From: an uncultured Prevotellaceae bacterium
Lineage (GTDB): Bacteria; Bacteroidota; Bacteroidia; Bacteroidales; Bacteroidaceae
Assembly (NCBI GenBank): GCA_947165505.1
Contig: CAMVAT010000012.1
Location: forward strand, 24,129-88,128
Reading direction: 5' to 3'
Length of the DNA stretch: 64,000 nucleotides
Under the pieces are notes generated by a model. It saw only the letters and a list, made by a program, of their open reading frames with translations. It was not told the origin of the DNA and made no database searches. Shown one piece after another: positions 9,349 to 18,600 of the stretch. Numbering within the stretch: position 1 is the first letter of the stretch; each line of letters opens with the position of its first letter. The translations under genes and the position numbers were made by a program.

Positions 9349-9882
9349 ATGAAACGAGTCCGTTGCCCCAAATGTGATACCTTTATCACATTCGACGAGT
9401 CGAAATACGAACCGGGGAAGTCGTTGGTCTTTGTATGTCCCGCATGCAACAAACAGTTCGGCATTAAGTTAGGCGTTTCTGCCCTTCGCAACACGCAAAG
9501 GGAGGAACGCCCTGATGAGCATTTAGGCAAGGGAGGCTGTGGTGAGATTATAGTGGTGGAGAACGTGTTTCACTATAAACAAGTGATTTCATTAAAGATG
9601 GGGGCGAATACTATCGGCAGGTATATGAAGGGCAGCAAAATCAACACACCCATTGAGACCAATGACCCGAGCATGGATTTGCACCATTGCACGCTGACGG
9701 TTTCTCGACGCAAAGGACATTTAGAGTATTCACTCGCCGATGGCCCCAGCAATACCGGCACATTTGTAGATAATGAAATACTGGGGGTGAAGGAGCGGCG
9801 TATTCTGACTGATGGCTCTTTGTTTACGATTGGTGCTACCAGCATTATTTTGAAGACACCAGAATCAGCCCCCTCACTTTAG
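9349..9882 (+). CDS. Zinc-ribbon plus FHA domain protein
   Basis: A 177-residue cytoplasmic protein. Residues 1-40 form a zinc ribbon with CPKC (residues 5-8) and CPAC, in the pattern of prokaryotic zinc-finger MJ0042-like ribbons. Residues about 75-170 form a forkhead-associated (phosphothreonine-binding) domain with the expected GRYMKG, the SMDLHHCTLT segment and SNTGTFVDNEIL. Start codon lies 2 bases after the SPOR gene, so the two are almost certainly co-translated. Its 3' end overlaps the convergent HU/LysM gene by 9 bases. No Ser/Thr kinase is visible here to supply a phosphopeptide ligand, so the partner is unknown. Confidence 0.85.
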   Translation: MKRVRCPKCDTFITFDESKYEPGKSLVFVCPACNKQFGIKLGVSALRNTQREERPDEHLGKGGCGEIIVVENVFHYKQVISLKMGANTIGRYMKGSKINTPIETNDPSMDLHHCTLTVSRRKGHLEYSLADGPSNTGTFVDNEILGVKERRILTDGSLFTIGATSIILKTPESAPSL

Positions 9883-11100
9883 TTCCAAGTGTGGAATCCT
9901 TAAAGTATCGCCCGCCTCTACCGTTTCTTTGTCACCGTTCAGTGCACGAATGTACATTTCCATCTGTTCACCACCGAAGTATGTGGCCGACAGGTTCTTG
10001 ACGCTTTGTGTTCTCGATACCACAATAACGGTATCAACGCCCGTGATGCGATATGCGCCATAGGTGACGTGCGAGTTGACCTCGTCAAGATCTATCTGCA
10101 ATTCCTTTTCTTCTGCCACTGCCGGCGTTTGAAGTGTGTCGTTGCTAATGGTTTCAGTCACTTCGGGAGCTTCCTCACGGCGTAATGCGTTCCCTATCAA
10201 GTAGCCAATGGCAGAGCCGACCAACGTCAACAGCAGAAAGACAGAAGCTATTTTCCACAAAGAGTTGTTCTTCGCTTTGGACGTTGAGGTTGAAACCTCT
10301 GTTGACGAGGTTTCTTGTTCTTCTTGCACGTTCAAGGGCTGTTCAGCGAGAGTGGCCGCCGGCTGACCGGCTGTTGGGGCCTCTTCCTTAGTTGTCTCTT
10401 GCTGTTCTGGGGCCGTTGAAGGTTCTTGCTGCTCGGTGGGCGCAGGAACCTCAACGCGGATTTCTGCATTTGCGTGCTCTTTCTGTTCCTTCTCTTCCCG
10501 TTCTTCTTTTTCTTTTTTCTCTTTCGTCTCTTCAGTTGGTTTGGCACCGACTTCTTCAATATCCGAGAATACGACCCCGTCATTAAGTATCACTGGAACG
10601 AATTGAGCAAACGGCCTGTTAACCAAGCTGCTCATCGTCTGTGATGGTGTAAAGAATATCGTTTGTGAATCAGATGTCATCTGGAAATGTCCCAAGCCAT
10701 CGATATCCAGATGGTCGTCGTTTTTCAGGGCTATTTGGATATAGCCAAGGAAAGAATTGACAATGGTGTCAGCCACATCATCGGGTAGTTTTGTCAGGCG
10801 TGCCAATTCCTTTACGACATCATGGACAGAAGCGGTATCCTCTGTCCCATTTACCTCATCCGTTAGTTTTAATAAGTTTTGTGGCGGTATGAGCATCCGC
10901 TTTTGCGTGGAAGGGTCTATGACCACTCTTTCCATTCTTTTCTCAATGACGAAAACCCCAAGCGGGGGAATGCTCAGTCCCTTTCCGCTCTCTAAGATGT
11001 TGCCGACACATTTATTGATATATTTGACAATTCTGTGTGTAATCTCTTCAGAAGTGCCAATCCTTTCAGATAGTCCAAGTATAAATTCTTTGCTGCTCAT
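9874..11100 (-). CDS. Tandem HU-domain membrane protein with C-terminal LysM-like domain
   Basis: A 408-residue protein. Residues 1-85 and 90-180 are two HU/IHF-like domains (MSSKEFILGLSERIGTSEEI; SIPPLGVFVIEKRMERVVID; LDIDGLGHFQMTSDSQTIFF). A Glu/Lys/Gln-rich low-complexity linker covers about 190-275. One membrane helix lies at about 280-303 (SVFLLLTLVGSAIGYLIG). The last 65 residues read as a degenerate LysM domain (YRITGVDTVIVVSRTQSVKN to LNGDKETVEAGDTLRIPHLE). Like the convergent SPOR protein, it joins an HU fold inside to a cell-wall-binding module outside. It starts 12 bases after rimO and is last in ftsY-rimO-HU/LysM. Function unproven. Confidence 0.8.
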   Translation of the reverse strand: MSSKEFILGLSERIGTSEEITHRIVKYINKCVGNILESGKGLSIPPLGVFVIEKRMERVVIDPSTQKRMLIPPQNLLKLTDEVNGTEDTASVHDVVKELARLTKLPDDVADTIVNSFLGYIQIALKNDDHLDIDGLGHFQMTSDSQTIFFTPSQTMSSLVNRPFAQFVPVILNDGVVFSDIEEVGAKPTEETKEKKEKEEREEKEQKEHANAEIRVEVPAPTEQQEPSTAPEQQETTKEEAPTAGQPAATLAEQPLNVQEEQETSSTEVSTSTSKAKNNSLWKIASVFLLLTLVGSAIGYLIGNALRREEAPEVTETISNDTLQTPAVAEEKELQIDLDEVNSHVTYGAYRITGVDTVIVVSRTQSVKNLSATYFGGEQMEMYIRALNGDKETVEAGDTLRIPHLELK

Positions 11101-11112
11101 GGCATTGATGTG

Positions 11113-12435
11113 TCACTGTTTGGTATGACCGTATAAATCAAACTCGTTGGCATCGTAGATGTCAACATCGTAAAACTGGCCGATGTGTAATGGGTTCTTT
11201 TGGGCGGGAACCAAGACCTCCGGGTCCACTTCAGGAGAAGAATATTCAGTCCGCCCGATATAGTAATCCCCCTCCTTGCGGTCGATGATTGTACGCAAGG
11301 TGCGCCCGATGAGGTCGGCCTGCTGTTCAGCGCTGATGCGTTGTTGCAGTCGCATCAGACGCGACAGTCTGTCTTGTTTGACTTCAGGCGCAATGTCGTC
11401 TTGATAATGAAGGGCGCTGTACGTGCCTTCCTCCTCGGAATAGGCGAAGGCTCCCATCCGTTCAAATCGGGCCCACTTCACAAACGCCATCAACTCCTCG
11501 AAATCTTCTTCTGTCTCGCCCGGGAATCCCACCATCAAGGTCGTTCGAAGCGCTATACCAGGCACTTGTTCACGGATATCATTGATGAGCTGGTAGGTGT
11601 CTTCTTTCGTGAAGTTGCGTCTCATCGCCTGCAACATGTGATTGCTTATATGTTGAAATGCAATGTCTAAGTATTTGCATACATTAGGTTTACGCCTCAT
11701 TACTTCGAGCAAATCTTTAGGAAAGTGCGTGGGATAAGCGTAATGGAGTCTTATCCATTCTACCCCAGGAATGTCAGCGATTGCAGATACCAGTTCGGCT
11801 ATATGTTGTTGTCCGTCGATATCTACACCATAATATGTGAGCTCTTGTGCTATCACCTGAAACTCTTTAACGCCCTCGCCGACTAATTCTCTCACCTCGT
11901 TTAAGATCTCTTCTTGAGGTCGGCTCACGTGCTGCCCTGTGATGATGGGTATGGCGCAATAGGCGCAATGTCGGTTGCACCCCTCGCTGATCTTCAGGTA
12001 GGCATAATGCGGGGGTGTGGTCAGCGAGCGGCTTGCCTTCTGTCTTGAGATTACGCCTTTGTGGGATTCTGTGACGGTGGTGAGGTCTTCTGCCAGCTGT
12101 TTAAAGTCAAACTTACCGTAATAGCGGTCAACTTGTGGTATTTCCGCCTCAAGCTCTTGCTTGTAGCGCTGCGAAAGACAGCCCATGACAAACAGCTGGC
12201 GAATCAACCCGCGGTCTTTTGCATCCGCAAAGCGCAATATCATGTCGATACTTTCTTGTTTGGCATCTTCTATGAAGCCACAAGTATTGATGACCACGAT
12301 GTCTCCACTGGGTGCCTCGCTGTCATGGTCACAGGTGTAACCTTTTTTCTCAAACAGCCGGATGAGCACCTCGCTGTCAACGAGGTTTTTTGAGCACCCC
12401 ATCGTAATGACATCAATATGATTCTTTTTCGACAT
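11113..12435 (-). CDS. rimO: Ribosomal protein S12 methylthiotransferase RimO
   Basis: Radical-SAM enzyme that adds a methylthio group to the conserved Asp of ribosomal protein S12. It has 440 residues, normal for the family. The N-terminal methylthiotransferase domain has its three cysteines in MGCSKN, NTCGF and MGCLSQR. The radical-SAM cluster is CNRHCAYCAIP. The C-terminal TRAM region begins near residue 370 (LIGRTLRTIIDRKEGDYYIG). I placed the start at MSKKNHIDVITMGCSKN; an upstream ATG at 12471 would overlap ftsY. It sits 10 bases after ftsY. Confidence 0.95.
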   Translation of the reverse strand: MSKKNHIDVITMGCSKNLVDSEVLIRLFEKKGYTCDHDSEAPSGDIVVINTCGFIEDAKQESIDMILRFADAKDRGLIRQLFVMGCLSQRYKQELEAEIPQVDRYYGKFDFKQLAEDLTTVTESHKGVISRQKASRSLTTPPHYAYLKISEGCNRHCAYCAIPIITGQHVSRPQEEILNEVRELVGEGVKEFQVIAQELTYYGVDIDGQQHIAELVSAIADIPGVEWIRLHYAYPTHFPKDLLEVMRRKPNVCKYLDIAFQHISNHMLQAMRRNFTKEDTYQLINDIREQVPGIALRTTLMVGFPGETEEDFEELMAFVKWARFERMGAFAYSEEEGTYSALHYQDDIAPEVKQDRLSRLMRLQQRISAEQQADLIGRTLRTIIDRKEGDYYIGRTEYSSPEVDPEVLVPAQKNPLHIGQFYDVDIYDANEFDLYGHTKQ

Positions 12436-12445
12436 GTCAGGCGAT

Positions 12446-13399
12446 TTATTCGTTAAACAGCGAATCAACAAATTGCGTGCGGTTAAACAGCTGCAGGTCT
12501 TCCATGCCTTCGCCCAAACCGATGTACTTAACGGGCACTTTCATTTGGTCACTGATACCAATGACGACACCGCCTTTGGCGGTACCATCCAACTTGGTAA
12601 TGGCCAGGCTGGTGATTTGAGTGACGGCAGCAAACTGTTTGGCTTGCTCAAATGCATTCTGTCCGGTACTGCCATCCAGTACAAGCATCACTTCGTCTGG
12701 TGCGTCCGGCAGCACTTTCTTCATGACATCCTTGACCTTTTTCAGCTCGTTCATCAACCCCACTTTGTTGTGCAGACGGCCGGCAGTGTCAATCAGCACC
12801 ACATCTGCTTGATTGGCTTTGGCAGAACTCAACGTGTCAAATGCCACAGAGGCAGGGTCTGACCCCATCTGCTGTTTGACTACGGGCACGCCGACCCGCT
12901 CGCCCCATATACACAGCTGCTCGACGGCAGCTGCACGGAATGTGTCGGCAGCCCCAAGATACACTTTCTTTCCTGCATTCTTAAACTGGTAAGCCAGTTT
13001 TCCGATAGTGGTGGTCTTCCCCACCCCGTTTACGCCAACCACAAGTATCACATAGGGACGGTGGTCGGCGGGCAGATCCCAGTTGTCGTTATCGTCGGTA
13101 TTGTTTTCCATGAGTAGTGAGGCAATCTCGTCTTTCAAGATGCCATTCAGCTCTTTGGTGGAAACGTATTTATCACGGGCGACACGCTTCTCGATTCTGT
13201 CGATGATTTTCACCGTGGTGTCAACGCCCACGTCCGAAGTAATCAGAATCTCCTCCAGGTTGTCGAGCACCTCATCGTCAACACGTGACTTGCCGGCAAT
13301 GGCACGTGATATTTTATCAAAGACGCTTCTTTTGGTTTTTTCCAACCCTTTGTCCAGTGTCTCTTTCTTTTTCTTGCTAAAAAAACCGAATAAACCCAT
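12446..13399 (-). CDS. ftsY: Signal recognition particle receptor FtsY
   Basis: SRP receptor GTPase that docks ribosome-nascent chain complexes at the inner membrane. The 317-residue form starting MGLFGFFSKKKK lacks the long acidic A domain of enterobacteria, as is usual in Bacteroidetes. The N-domain spans about 20-95. The NG GTPase motifs are GVNGVGKTTTIGKLA, DTFRAAAVEQL, DTAGRLHNK and TKLDGTAKGG. An ATG seven codons upstream (13420) is less likely because it overlaps the -7 box at 13418-13425. First gene of ftsY-rimO-HU/LysM. Confidence 0.96.
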   Translation of the reverse strand: MGLFGFFSKKKKETLDKGLEKTKRSVFDKISRAIAGKSRVDDEVLDNLEEILITSDVGVDTTVKIIDRIEKRVARDKYVSTKELNGILKDEIASLLMENNTDDNDNWDLPADHRPYVILVVGVNGVGKTTTIGKLAYQFKNAGKKVYLGAADTFRAAAVEQLCIWGERVGVPVVKQQMGSDPASVAFDTLSSAKANQADVVLIDTAGRLHNKVGLMNELKKVKDVMKKVLPDAPDEVMLVLDGSTGQNAFEQAKQFAAVTQITSLAITKLDGTAKGGVVIGISDQMKVPVKYIGLGEGMEDLQLFNRTQFVDSLFNE

Positions 13400-13417
13400 A
13401 GTGCTTAAAATTTGCGA

Positions 13418-13425
13418 CAAAGTTA
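13418..13425 (-). promoter_or_regulatory. -7 element for ftsY operon
   Basis: Reverse strand TAACTTTG, 18 bases before the ftsY ATG at 13399. No clear -33 TTTG at the right spacing. Confidence 0.55.
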
Positions 13426-13449
13426 TATAAAAAAAACGACATAGACATT

Positions 13450-13479
13450 AAAAGGCCGCAAATCTTTTTGCGACCTTTT
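13450..13479 (-). terminator. Terminator of rpmB-rpmG-DUF4295
   Basis: 13-bp stem on the reverse strand, AAAAGGTCGCAAA with TTTGCGGCCTTTT (one G-U pair), 4-base loop, stem ending in a T-run. The A/T tracts on both sides make it potentially bidirectional. Confidence 0.8.
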
Positions 13480-13499
13480 CATGTAAAAACATATAGATG

Positions 13500-13658
13500 T
13501 TATTTCTTAAAGAAATCCTGAACAGCCTCATTGGGAACCATCTGCTCATCAAAGATGTAAGCACCGGTCTTGGGGCTCTTCACCATTCTAATCACTTTTG
13601 AATAAGCGCGACCGTCCTTTGATCCTTCGTGGAGGGTAGCAACTACTTTCTTTGCCAT
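13500..13658 (-). CDS. DUF4295 small basic protein
   Basis: A 52-residue basic protein, MAKKVVATLHEGSKDGRAYS, ending VPNEAVQDFFKK. It matches the Bacteroidetes-restricted DUF4295 family, which is consistently found after rpmB and rpmG. It lies 14 bases after rpmG on the same strand and before the operon terminator. Size, charge and location suggest a lineage-specific ribosome-associated protein, but the function is not established. Confidence 0.9.
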   Translation of the reverse strand: MAKKVVATLHEGSKDGRAYSKVIRMVKSPKTGAYIFDEQMVPNEAVQDFFKK

Positions 13659-13672
13659 TGTATGTCAGTTTA

Positions 13673-13864
13673 TTATTTGATTTCTTTATGGATCGTCATT
13701 CTCTTCAGGATGGGGTTGTATTTCTTCAACTCCATTCTCTCAGGTGTGTTTTTGCGGTTTTTGGTCGTCACGTAACGGCTGGTGCCGGGCAGACCACTGT
13801 TTTTCATCTCTGTGCACTCAAGAATCACCTGCACTCTGTTGCCCTTTGCTTTCTTTGATGCCAT
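13673..13864 (-). CDS. rpmG: 50S ribosomal protein L33
   Basis: A 63-residue L33, [20 protein letters not shown], with the family ending [20 protein letters not shown]. The zinc-binding CxxC pairs of zinc-type L33 are absent (a single Cys in LECTEM), so this is the zinc-free form. Starts 4 bases after rpmB stops and has a Shine-Dalgarno-like AGGAGAG ahead of its ATG, unusual in this phylum. Confidence 0.96.
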   Translation of the reverse strand: MASKKAKGNRVQVILECTEMKNSGLPGTSRYVTTKNRKNTPERMELKKYNPILKRMTIHKEIK

Positions 13865-13868
13865 TGTT

Positions 13869-14132
13869 TTACTCTCCTATTACTTTAATGTCTTTCCAGT
13901 CGCAATAGCCTTTAGCAACGGCTTGCTTCAAAGCTGCGTCAAGTCCAACTTTGTTTATCAGGCGCAGACCAGCTGCACTTATCTTGAGACTAATCCAGCA
14001 TCCCTGCTCTACATAATAGAATTTTTTGCTGAATAAATTCACATCAAAGCTCCGCTTTGTGCGATGCTTTGAGTGGGAAACATTACAGCCAATCTGGGCC
14101 TTCTTCCCTGTAATCTGACAAATTTTCGACAT
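13869..14132 (-). CDS. rpmB: 50S ribosomal protein L28
   Basis: An 87-residue L28 with [20 protein letters not shown], then [20 protein letters not shown] and the C-terminal [18 protein letters not shown]. Full length for Bacteroidetes L28. First gene of rpmB-rpmG-DUF4295, transcribed from a well-formed promoter at 14184-14214 with a leader of roughly 45 bases. Confidence 0.97.
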   Translation of the reverse strand: MSKICQITGKKAQIGCNVSHSKHRTKRSFDVNLFSKKFYYVEQGCWISLKISAAGLRLINKVGLDAALKQAVAKGYCDWKDIKVIGE

Positions 14133-14183
14133 TTCTATCTAAATTTTTGTTTTCGTTTTTTGATACCTATTCCAAACAGGGTG

Positions 14184-14214
14184 CAAAATTACGAATATTT
14201 TTCTTATCAACAAA
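14184..14214 (-). promoter_or_regulatory. Bacteroidetes promoter for rpmB operon
   Basis: On the reverse strand, TTTG (14211-14214), 19-base spacer, TAATTTTG (14184-14191). The gap 14133-14308 also holds an AT-rich imperfect palindrome at 14221-14245 (CCTTAA and TTAAGG arms around TCTATAGA); otherwise nothing recognisable. Confidence 0.8.
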
Positions 14215-14308
14215 ATTTTTCCTTAATTTATCTATAGATTTAAGGATTTTTTTATGTTTTCAATGATGACTAAACCTTTCTTCCTGTTTTTTTCGTCATG
14301 CGTCAGCT

Positions 14309-14938
14309 CTAACCGACAGAAAAGACAAAACAGGCAGACGCAATTAATTCTGTGGCAAAGACGTAGAGCACAAAAGCAGGTGCGAAAGCTCTCACCCCAG
14401 TCGCCATCGCATCGAACGCTTTAGAGAGGCTGGCAATAGTACCGCTGACCATTCCATAGGTCAGCGACATGACCGTGATGCTGAGCAGGAGCAGCGGTAT
14501 CGCCCCGTGGATGAAACTGCCGGTCAGCAGCGTTCCGGTCACGCCCAGCATGATAGCGTGCGGAGCCACCGTCAGCAAGAGAAGTCCGCCCACAATGAGC
14601 AATGCTTCTACAAGTGTCAAGCGCAATGCGAATCTCTGCCTGTATGTCAGTTGCTTATCTCGACGGAAAAGTTCTTTGACGCCCGATTCTCTCACTGCTC
14701 CGAAGGTGAATGACAACAAGAGAAGCCAAACCCCGACGGGGTTGGCCAGATGCGATGCGGAAAGCCCAAAGAGCCACCTGATGCCCTCGCTGCTGAGCAA
14801 GGAGCGCATCGGCAGGTCTGGGTTGGCTGATGTGATGATCCACGACGCCAACATCAAAACCACGAGACTGATGAGGGCGATGATGGACAGGACGGCACAA
14901 CCCTTTCTCGCGAGCATGGCTATGGTGTCAATCTTCAT
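14309..14938 (-). CDS. Small AbgT-like membrane protein
   Basis: A 209-residue protein with about five membrane helices. It resembles a shortened AbgT (aminobenzoyl-glutamate transporter). Residues 40-85 (SLLSSEGIRWLFG, VGVWLLLLSFTFGAVRESGV) match the AbgT N-terminal SLLSxEGxxW and gxxLxxxlGxGxAExSG region. Residues 95-175 (LTYRQRFALR, SFIHGAIPLLLL, SLTYGMVSGTI) match a later AbgT segment (LTxxQRFGLR, PFIKGIVPLIIL, SLAYGIATRTI). The central hairpin and C-terminal transport repeat of the roughly 500-residue family are missing. Its start overlaps the response-regulator stop by 11 bases, so it is coupled to the two-component system. Transport activity is doubtful; a sensory or accessory role is possible. 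Similarity was judged from memory, not by alignment. Confidence 0.6.
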   Translation of the reverse strand: MKIDTIAMLARKGCAVLSIIALISLVVLMLASWIITSANPDLPMRSLLSSEGIRWLFGLSASHLANPVGVWLLLLSFTFGAVRESGVKELFRRDKQLTYRQRFALRLTLVEALLIVGGLLLLTVAPHAIMLGVTGTLLTGSFIHGAIPLLLLSITVMSLTYGMVSGTIASLSKAFDAMATGVRAFAPAFVLYVFATELIASACFVFSVG

Positions 14939-15653
14939 CAGGCTGCAAGTTGTCTATGTCTAATATGCGCAATTCCAAGGCTCTGACCACGAGGCGTGTA
15001 GCATTGACCCCCATTCTGCCATTTCCGTCGGGAAACAATTTTTGGACCAATTCGTTTTGCCGTTTTTCCAGGCTTTTCACCCCGAATGGCATGCCACGCA
15101 GGTTGGTGATCTGCTCTTTGGTGTATCCCAATGCCAGATGTCGGAGAAAGCGTTCGTCATACTCGTCTATCTCGTAATTGATGATAGACTCTTGCCGCAC
15201 CAGCTGGCTGCTGACACTGTATTTGAACCGTTCTACGATCTTCTCCAAGATTGGTTGGTTGAAAACCAGTTTTTTCCCGCTCATCACACTAAACACATCA
15301 CCTCGTGTGAGCAATTCGCCGCTCTTGAGGATAATGCCATCGGCTCGTGCGTCTAGCACATCGACCCATAGTTTTTCATTCAAAATCTCGCCTGTGAAAA
15401 TCAGGATTTTCATGTTGGGGTACAATTCTTTCGACTGTCTGCAAATTTCCACGCCGACAGTAGTAGAACCGCCTAATCCAAGGTCAAGGAGCACCAGTTC
15501 AGGTTGTTCTTTCTTGATGAGTTTCCAATAGGCTGCCTCATTCTCTGCCGTGCCTATGATTTCCGCCTCAGGTATTTCATTTCGGATGATTCCTTCTGTT
15601 CCCTTTAATTCCAAAGGAACATCTTCTACGATGATAATTTTAAATTTTTCCAT
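14928..15653 (-). CDS. Response regulator with REC domain and C-terminal LuxR-like HTH region
   Basis: A 241-residue two-component regulator. The receiver domain spans 1-125 with acidic residues in IIVEDVP, the phospho-acceptor at D57 (LVLLDLGLGG), Thr in ILIFTGE and Lys in GIILKSGE. The C-terminal part (about 160-225) reads like a LuxR/FixJ helix-turn-helix (DERFLRHLALGYTKEQITNL, then VKSLEKRQNELVQKLFPDGN). It lies 21 bases downstream of the large sensor protein and overlaps the AbgT-like gene, so the three form one unit. Target genes are unknown. Confidence 0.85.
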   Translation of the reverse strand: MEKFKIIIVEDVPLELKGTEGIIRNEIPEAEIIGTAENEAAYWKLIKKEQPELVLLDLGLGGSTTVGVEICRQSKELYPNMKILIFTGEILNEKLWVDVLDARADGIILKSGELLTRGDVFSVMSGKKLVFNQPILEKIVERFKYSVSSQLVRQESIINYEIDEYDERFLRHLALGYTKEQITNLRGMPFGVKSLEKRQNELVQKLFPDGNGRMGVNATRLVVRALELRILDIDNLQPDED

Positions 15654-15674
15654 ATAATTGACTGGTATGATTGA

Positions 15675-18600
15675 CTATTTTTCGGTTGTGCGCAAGTGCG
15701 CCAAGGCTAATATCAGATGGATGTCGGTGCCGGTGCCAGACGTGCTTTTTTCGGCTCTGATACCGCAGCCGCGGGCATTGGTGGTCTCGCCGATGTCTCT
15801 GACAATCTGCCGGCAAAGCAGGAATGGCAATCGCTGCGATGAGGGGAAGAACAATGTCTGGCATTCACTCTCGCTCATCGTGCACGCTTCGAGCCTCAAA
15901 AGAATATCCGCATAACGCTGGTCTTTCGATGGGTGTATCGTTTTTATCACCACTTGATGCCCGTTGTTCTCCTTACGCAGGATTTCAAACAGGTATGCCA
16001 ACATATCGGCATCGCACATCAGCACACTGTCATAATTGCTCTCATTGACGACATCTCTTCCGACAGAGCTCAGGCTGACGGGCTTGCAAACGAGTTTGAT
16101 ACTGTCTAGTTGGCGCATTGCCTGTGTGCTCAGCATCGCATATAATTCTTTGTAGTAATGTGCCATCTCTTGGATCATATCCATGTTGCGCTGTGGATTG
16201 GCTATCAGCATCTGAATCCTTGACGGATAGTACATGGTCTCGTGCTTGAGTGTGCTCAAACAGTTGTCAAGCACACTGTTGCAGATATATAGTTTCTCAT
16301 GTTCATAAACAGCCCGGTGAAGTTCGTCTTCTGCGATATGAATATCGGTCATTCTGTTTTTTTTCATATCGGCACTCTTACGGAGGGCTGATTGTATTTG
16401 CGACACGATGTTTTGCAGATTCTGTGGCAGACTGTCTCCGGAACCGGAGCGGAGCACTTGACTGATATGTTCCAGTTTTTCTTCATCGCTTGTTTCCGTC
16501 AGCAAAATATCGTTGATGCCTTTAACCTTTTCCAGACAGAAACGGTAATAGACCAAGTGTCGGTAGTATAGGAGGTAATAAGCCACGACAATCAGGATGA
16601 GAAACAACACCAGGATGATGACCGCCACGTCTTTGCTCGCTTTCGACGACTGCATGACCCTGCAATAATCCTCGAGCGTGTGGTCGGCCGACATTTCCTT
16701 GAATAGCTGCGTATATACCTTATTATTATATCTGTAGATAGCCCATTCATGCAATGCGAGGGCTGCCACTGCCGATTCGTTGCGCATCGACAAGATGATA
16801 TCGTAATCTACGGGTATATGCTCATGCAACCATACCACCTCGGGCTGTATGACCGATGTGGCACCTGAGGCGAGAAGCGTGTCGGTGCCTTCAGGCTTAA
16901 TTCTGCGGTAATAAGCGTTGAGGCGTGTACGTATCGTGTCGGCAAAGCGTAATGTGCTGACATAGTCGCCGTTGACATTCGATGCGTATGCGCTGTCGGC
17001 ATAGTGGTCGCTCACCACCAGGTCTGCATCGGTTTGCTGTTCATGTGGTTGTGCGAGAAGGGTGGAACCGGACATCAGCATTACACCGGCGATCAGCAGT
17101 CGTGCGATGCCTTTCGGGAGGCGGAAATAGAAACGGCTCCCTTTGCCCGGCCGGCTCTCTACGCCTATATCGCATACAGAGAATATGCTGCTTATTTTTT
17201 TATATTTCTCAATAATGCCCTTGCAGTTCAATAGCCCAAAACCATGTCCCCGCTCCTGCCCTCTTGGCTGGTTGGGCAGGGTATCCTGCTTTTCCGCTGT
17301 GATCGGTTTGTTGACATCAAAAAGATGGTCAGCCACATCTTGCTCCATGCCGATGCCATCGTCTTGCACCGACACCTCTACATACTGGCTGGTTGACGTG
17401 GAAAAGACACGAACCTCGCCTCCTGGACGGGTAAACTTGCGCGCATTGTCGGCCATGGTATTGATCATGAACAGTGTCAGAATGCGGTCGGCTTTCACCA
17501 CATCGTCGGTGGCGGCTACTGTCAGTTGGATGTCTTTCAGTGCGAAGCTCATCCGACCCTTTTCGATGATATCAAAGAGTTTCTGAAGCGGAAAACTCTC
17601 GATGTGGAGTTTTATCTCTCCTTGGCGCAACTGTATCCACTGCGTCAGCACATCGTTATACTCATTGATTTTGTCGGTCAATTCCCCCACATATTCCAAG
17701 CGCTTTTCGCGCTCTTCTACAGTATCTGCGTTGGCAACGAGTTTGTCAATTTCATGGAGCATCCTGTCGATGAACGGGGTGATGCTGTTGACCAATGAAA
17801 TCTTAGCGCGTTGTTCCAGATTCTCTTTTTTGTTTTTCTTGACATGCAGTGCGGCTACGGATTGCTGCTCTGCCACTTCTTCAAGCTGTTCATCCAGGGC
17901 AGAAAATGCGTGTTCATTATCTCTTTTCCATTTCTCCAGTGGTCGTGCCAATTCCTCGAGAATATGTCCCCTACCCTTTTTCCTTCGCAACAAGATAAAT
18001 GCCACGATAGAGAGGATGGTCACCCCAATGACGATGATGACGGCAATGATCATCATGTTGGTCTGCGATACCGCCTGGTTGAGTTGGTCGGCCCTCGACT
18101 CAAGGTATCGGTCTTGTCGGGTTTGTTCCTGCTTGTCAAGGTAATAGTTGCGGTTGACATCGCTGTTCATCTTGTCGTTCATGGCGGAATAGACCACGCT
18201 CAGCTGTTCATGGATAGATGCCACCAGGTCTGGTGCCTGTTGGATAAGGGTGTCACGCGAGAGTGCTTCTTGCAGGCAGAGCAAAGACGACTGATAGTCG
18301 TTGATGCCCCAGTAGCATTGAGCCAAAGTGCGGTAAGCTCCAGCTACTTGATAGACATCACCAAAAGCGCTGAACAGGTCTAAAGAGCGTTGAGCCAGAT
18401 AGCCTGCCATCAAGCTGTCAGGCATCTGGTCTCGATTCAAGTAGCTCATTGGCAGCGGATTGCTTGCTATCAAGCGGGTCGGGTCAGACATCAGATGCTC
18501 GCTGATGGCCTGCAAGGCGTTGGCTGTCCAAAAAGGGTAATTGCCTTGCAGTGAAAGCGTGTAGCACTTCATCAGATAGTCAAATTCCGCCTGGTTGATT

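Noticed and set aside
14221..14245. AT-rich imperfect palindrome followed by T7 upstream of rpmB
   Set aside because: No plus-strand gene ends before it and it lies upstream of the rpmB promoter, so a terminator role does not fit. Low complexity makes chance pairing likely.
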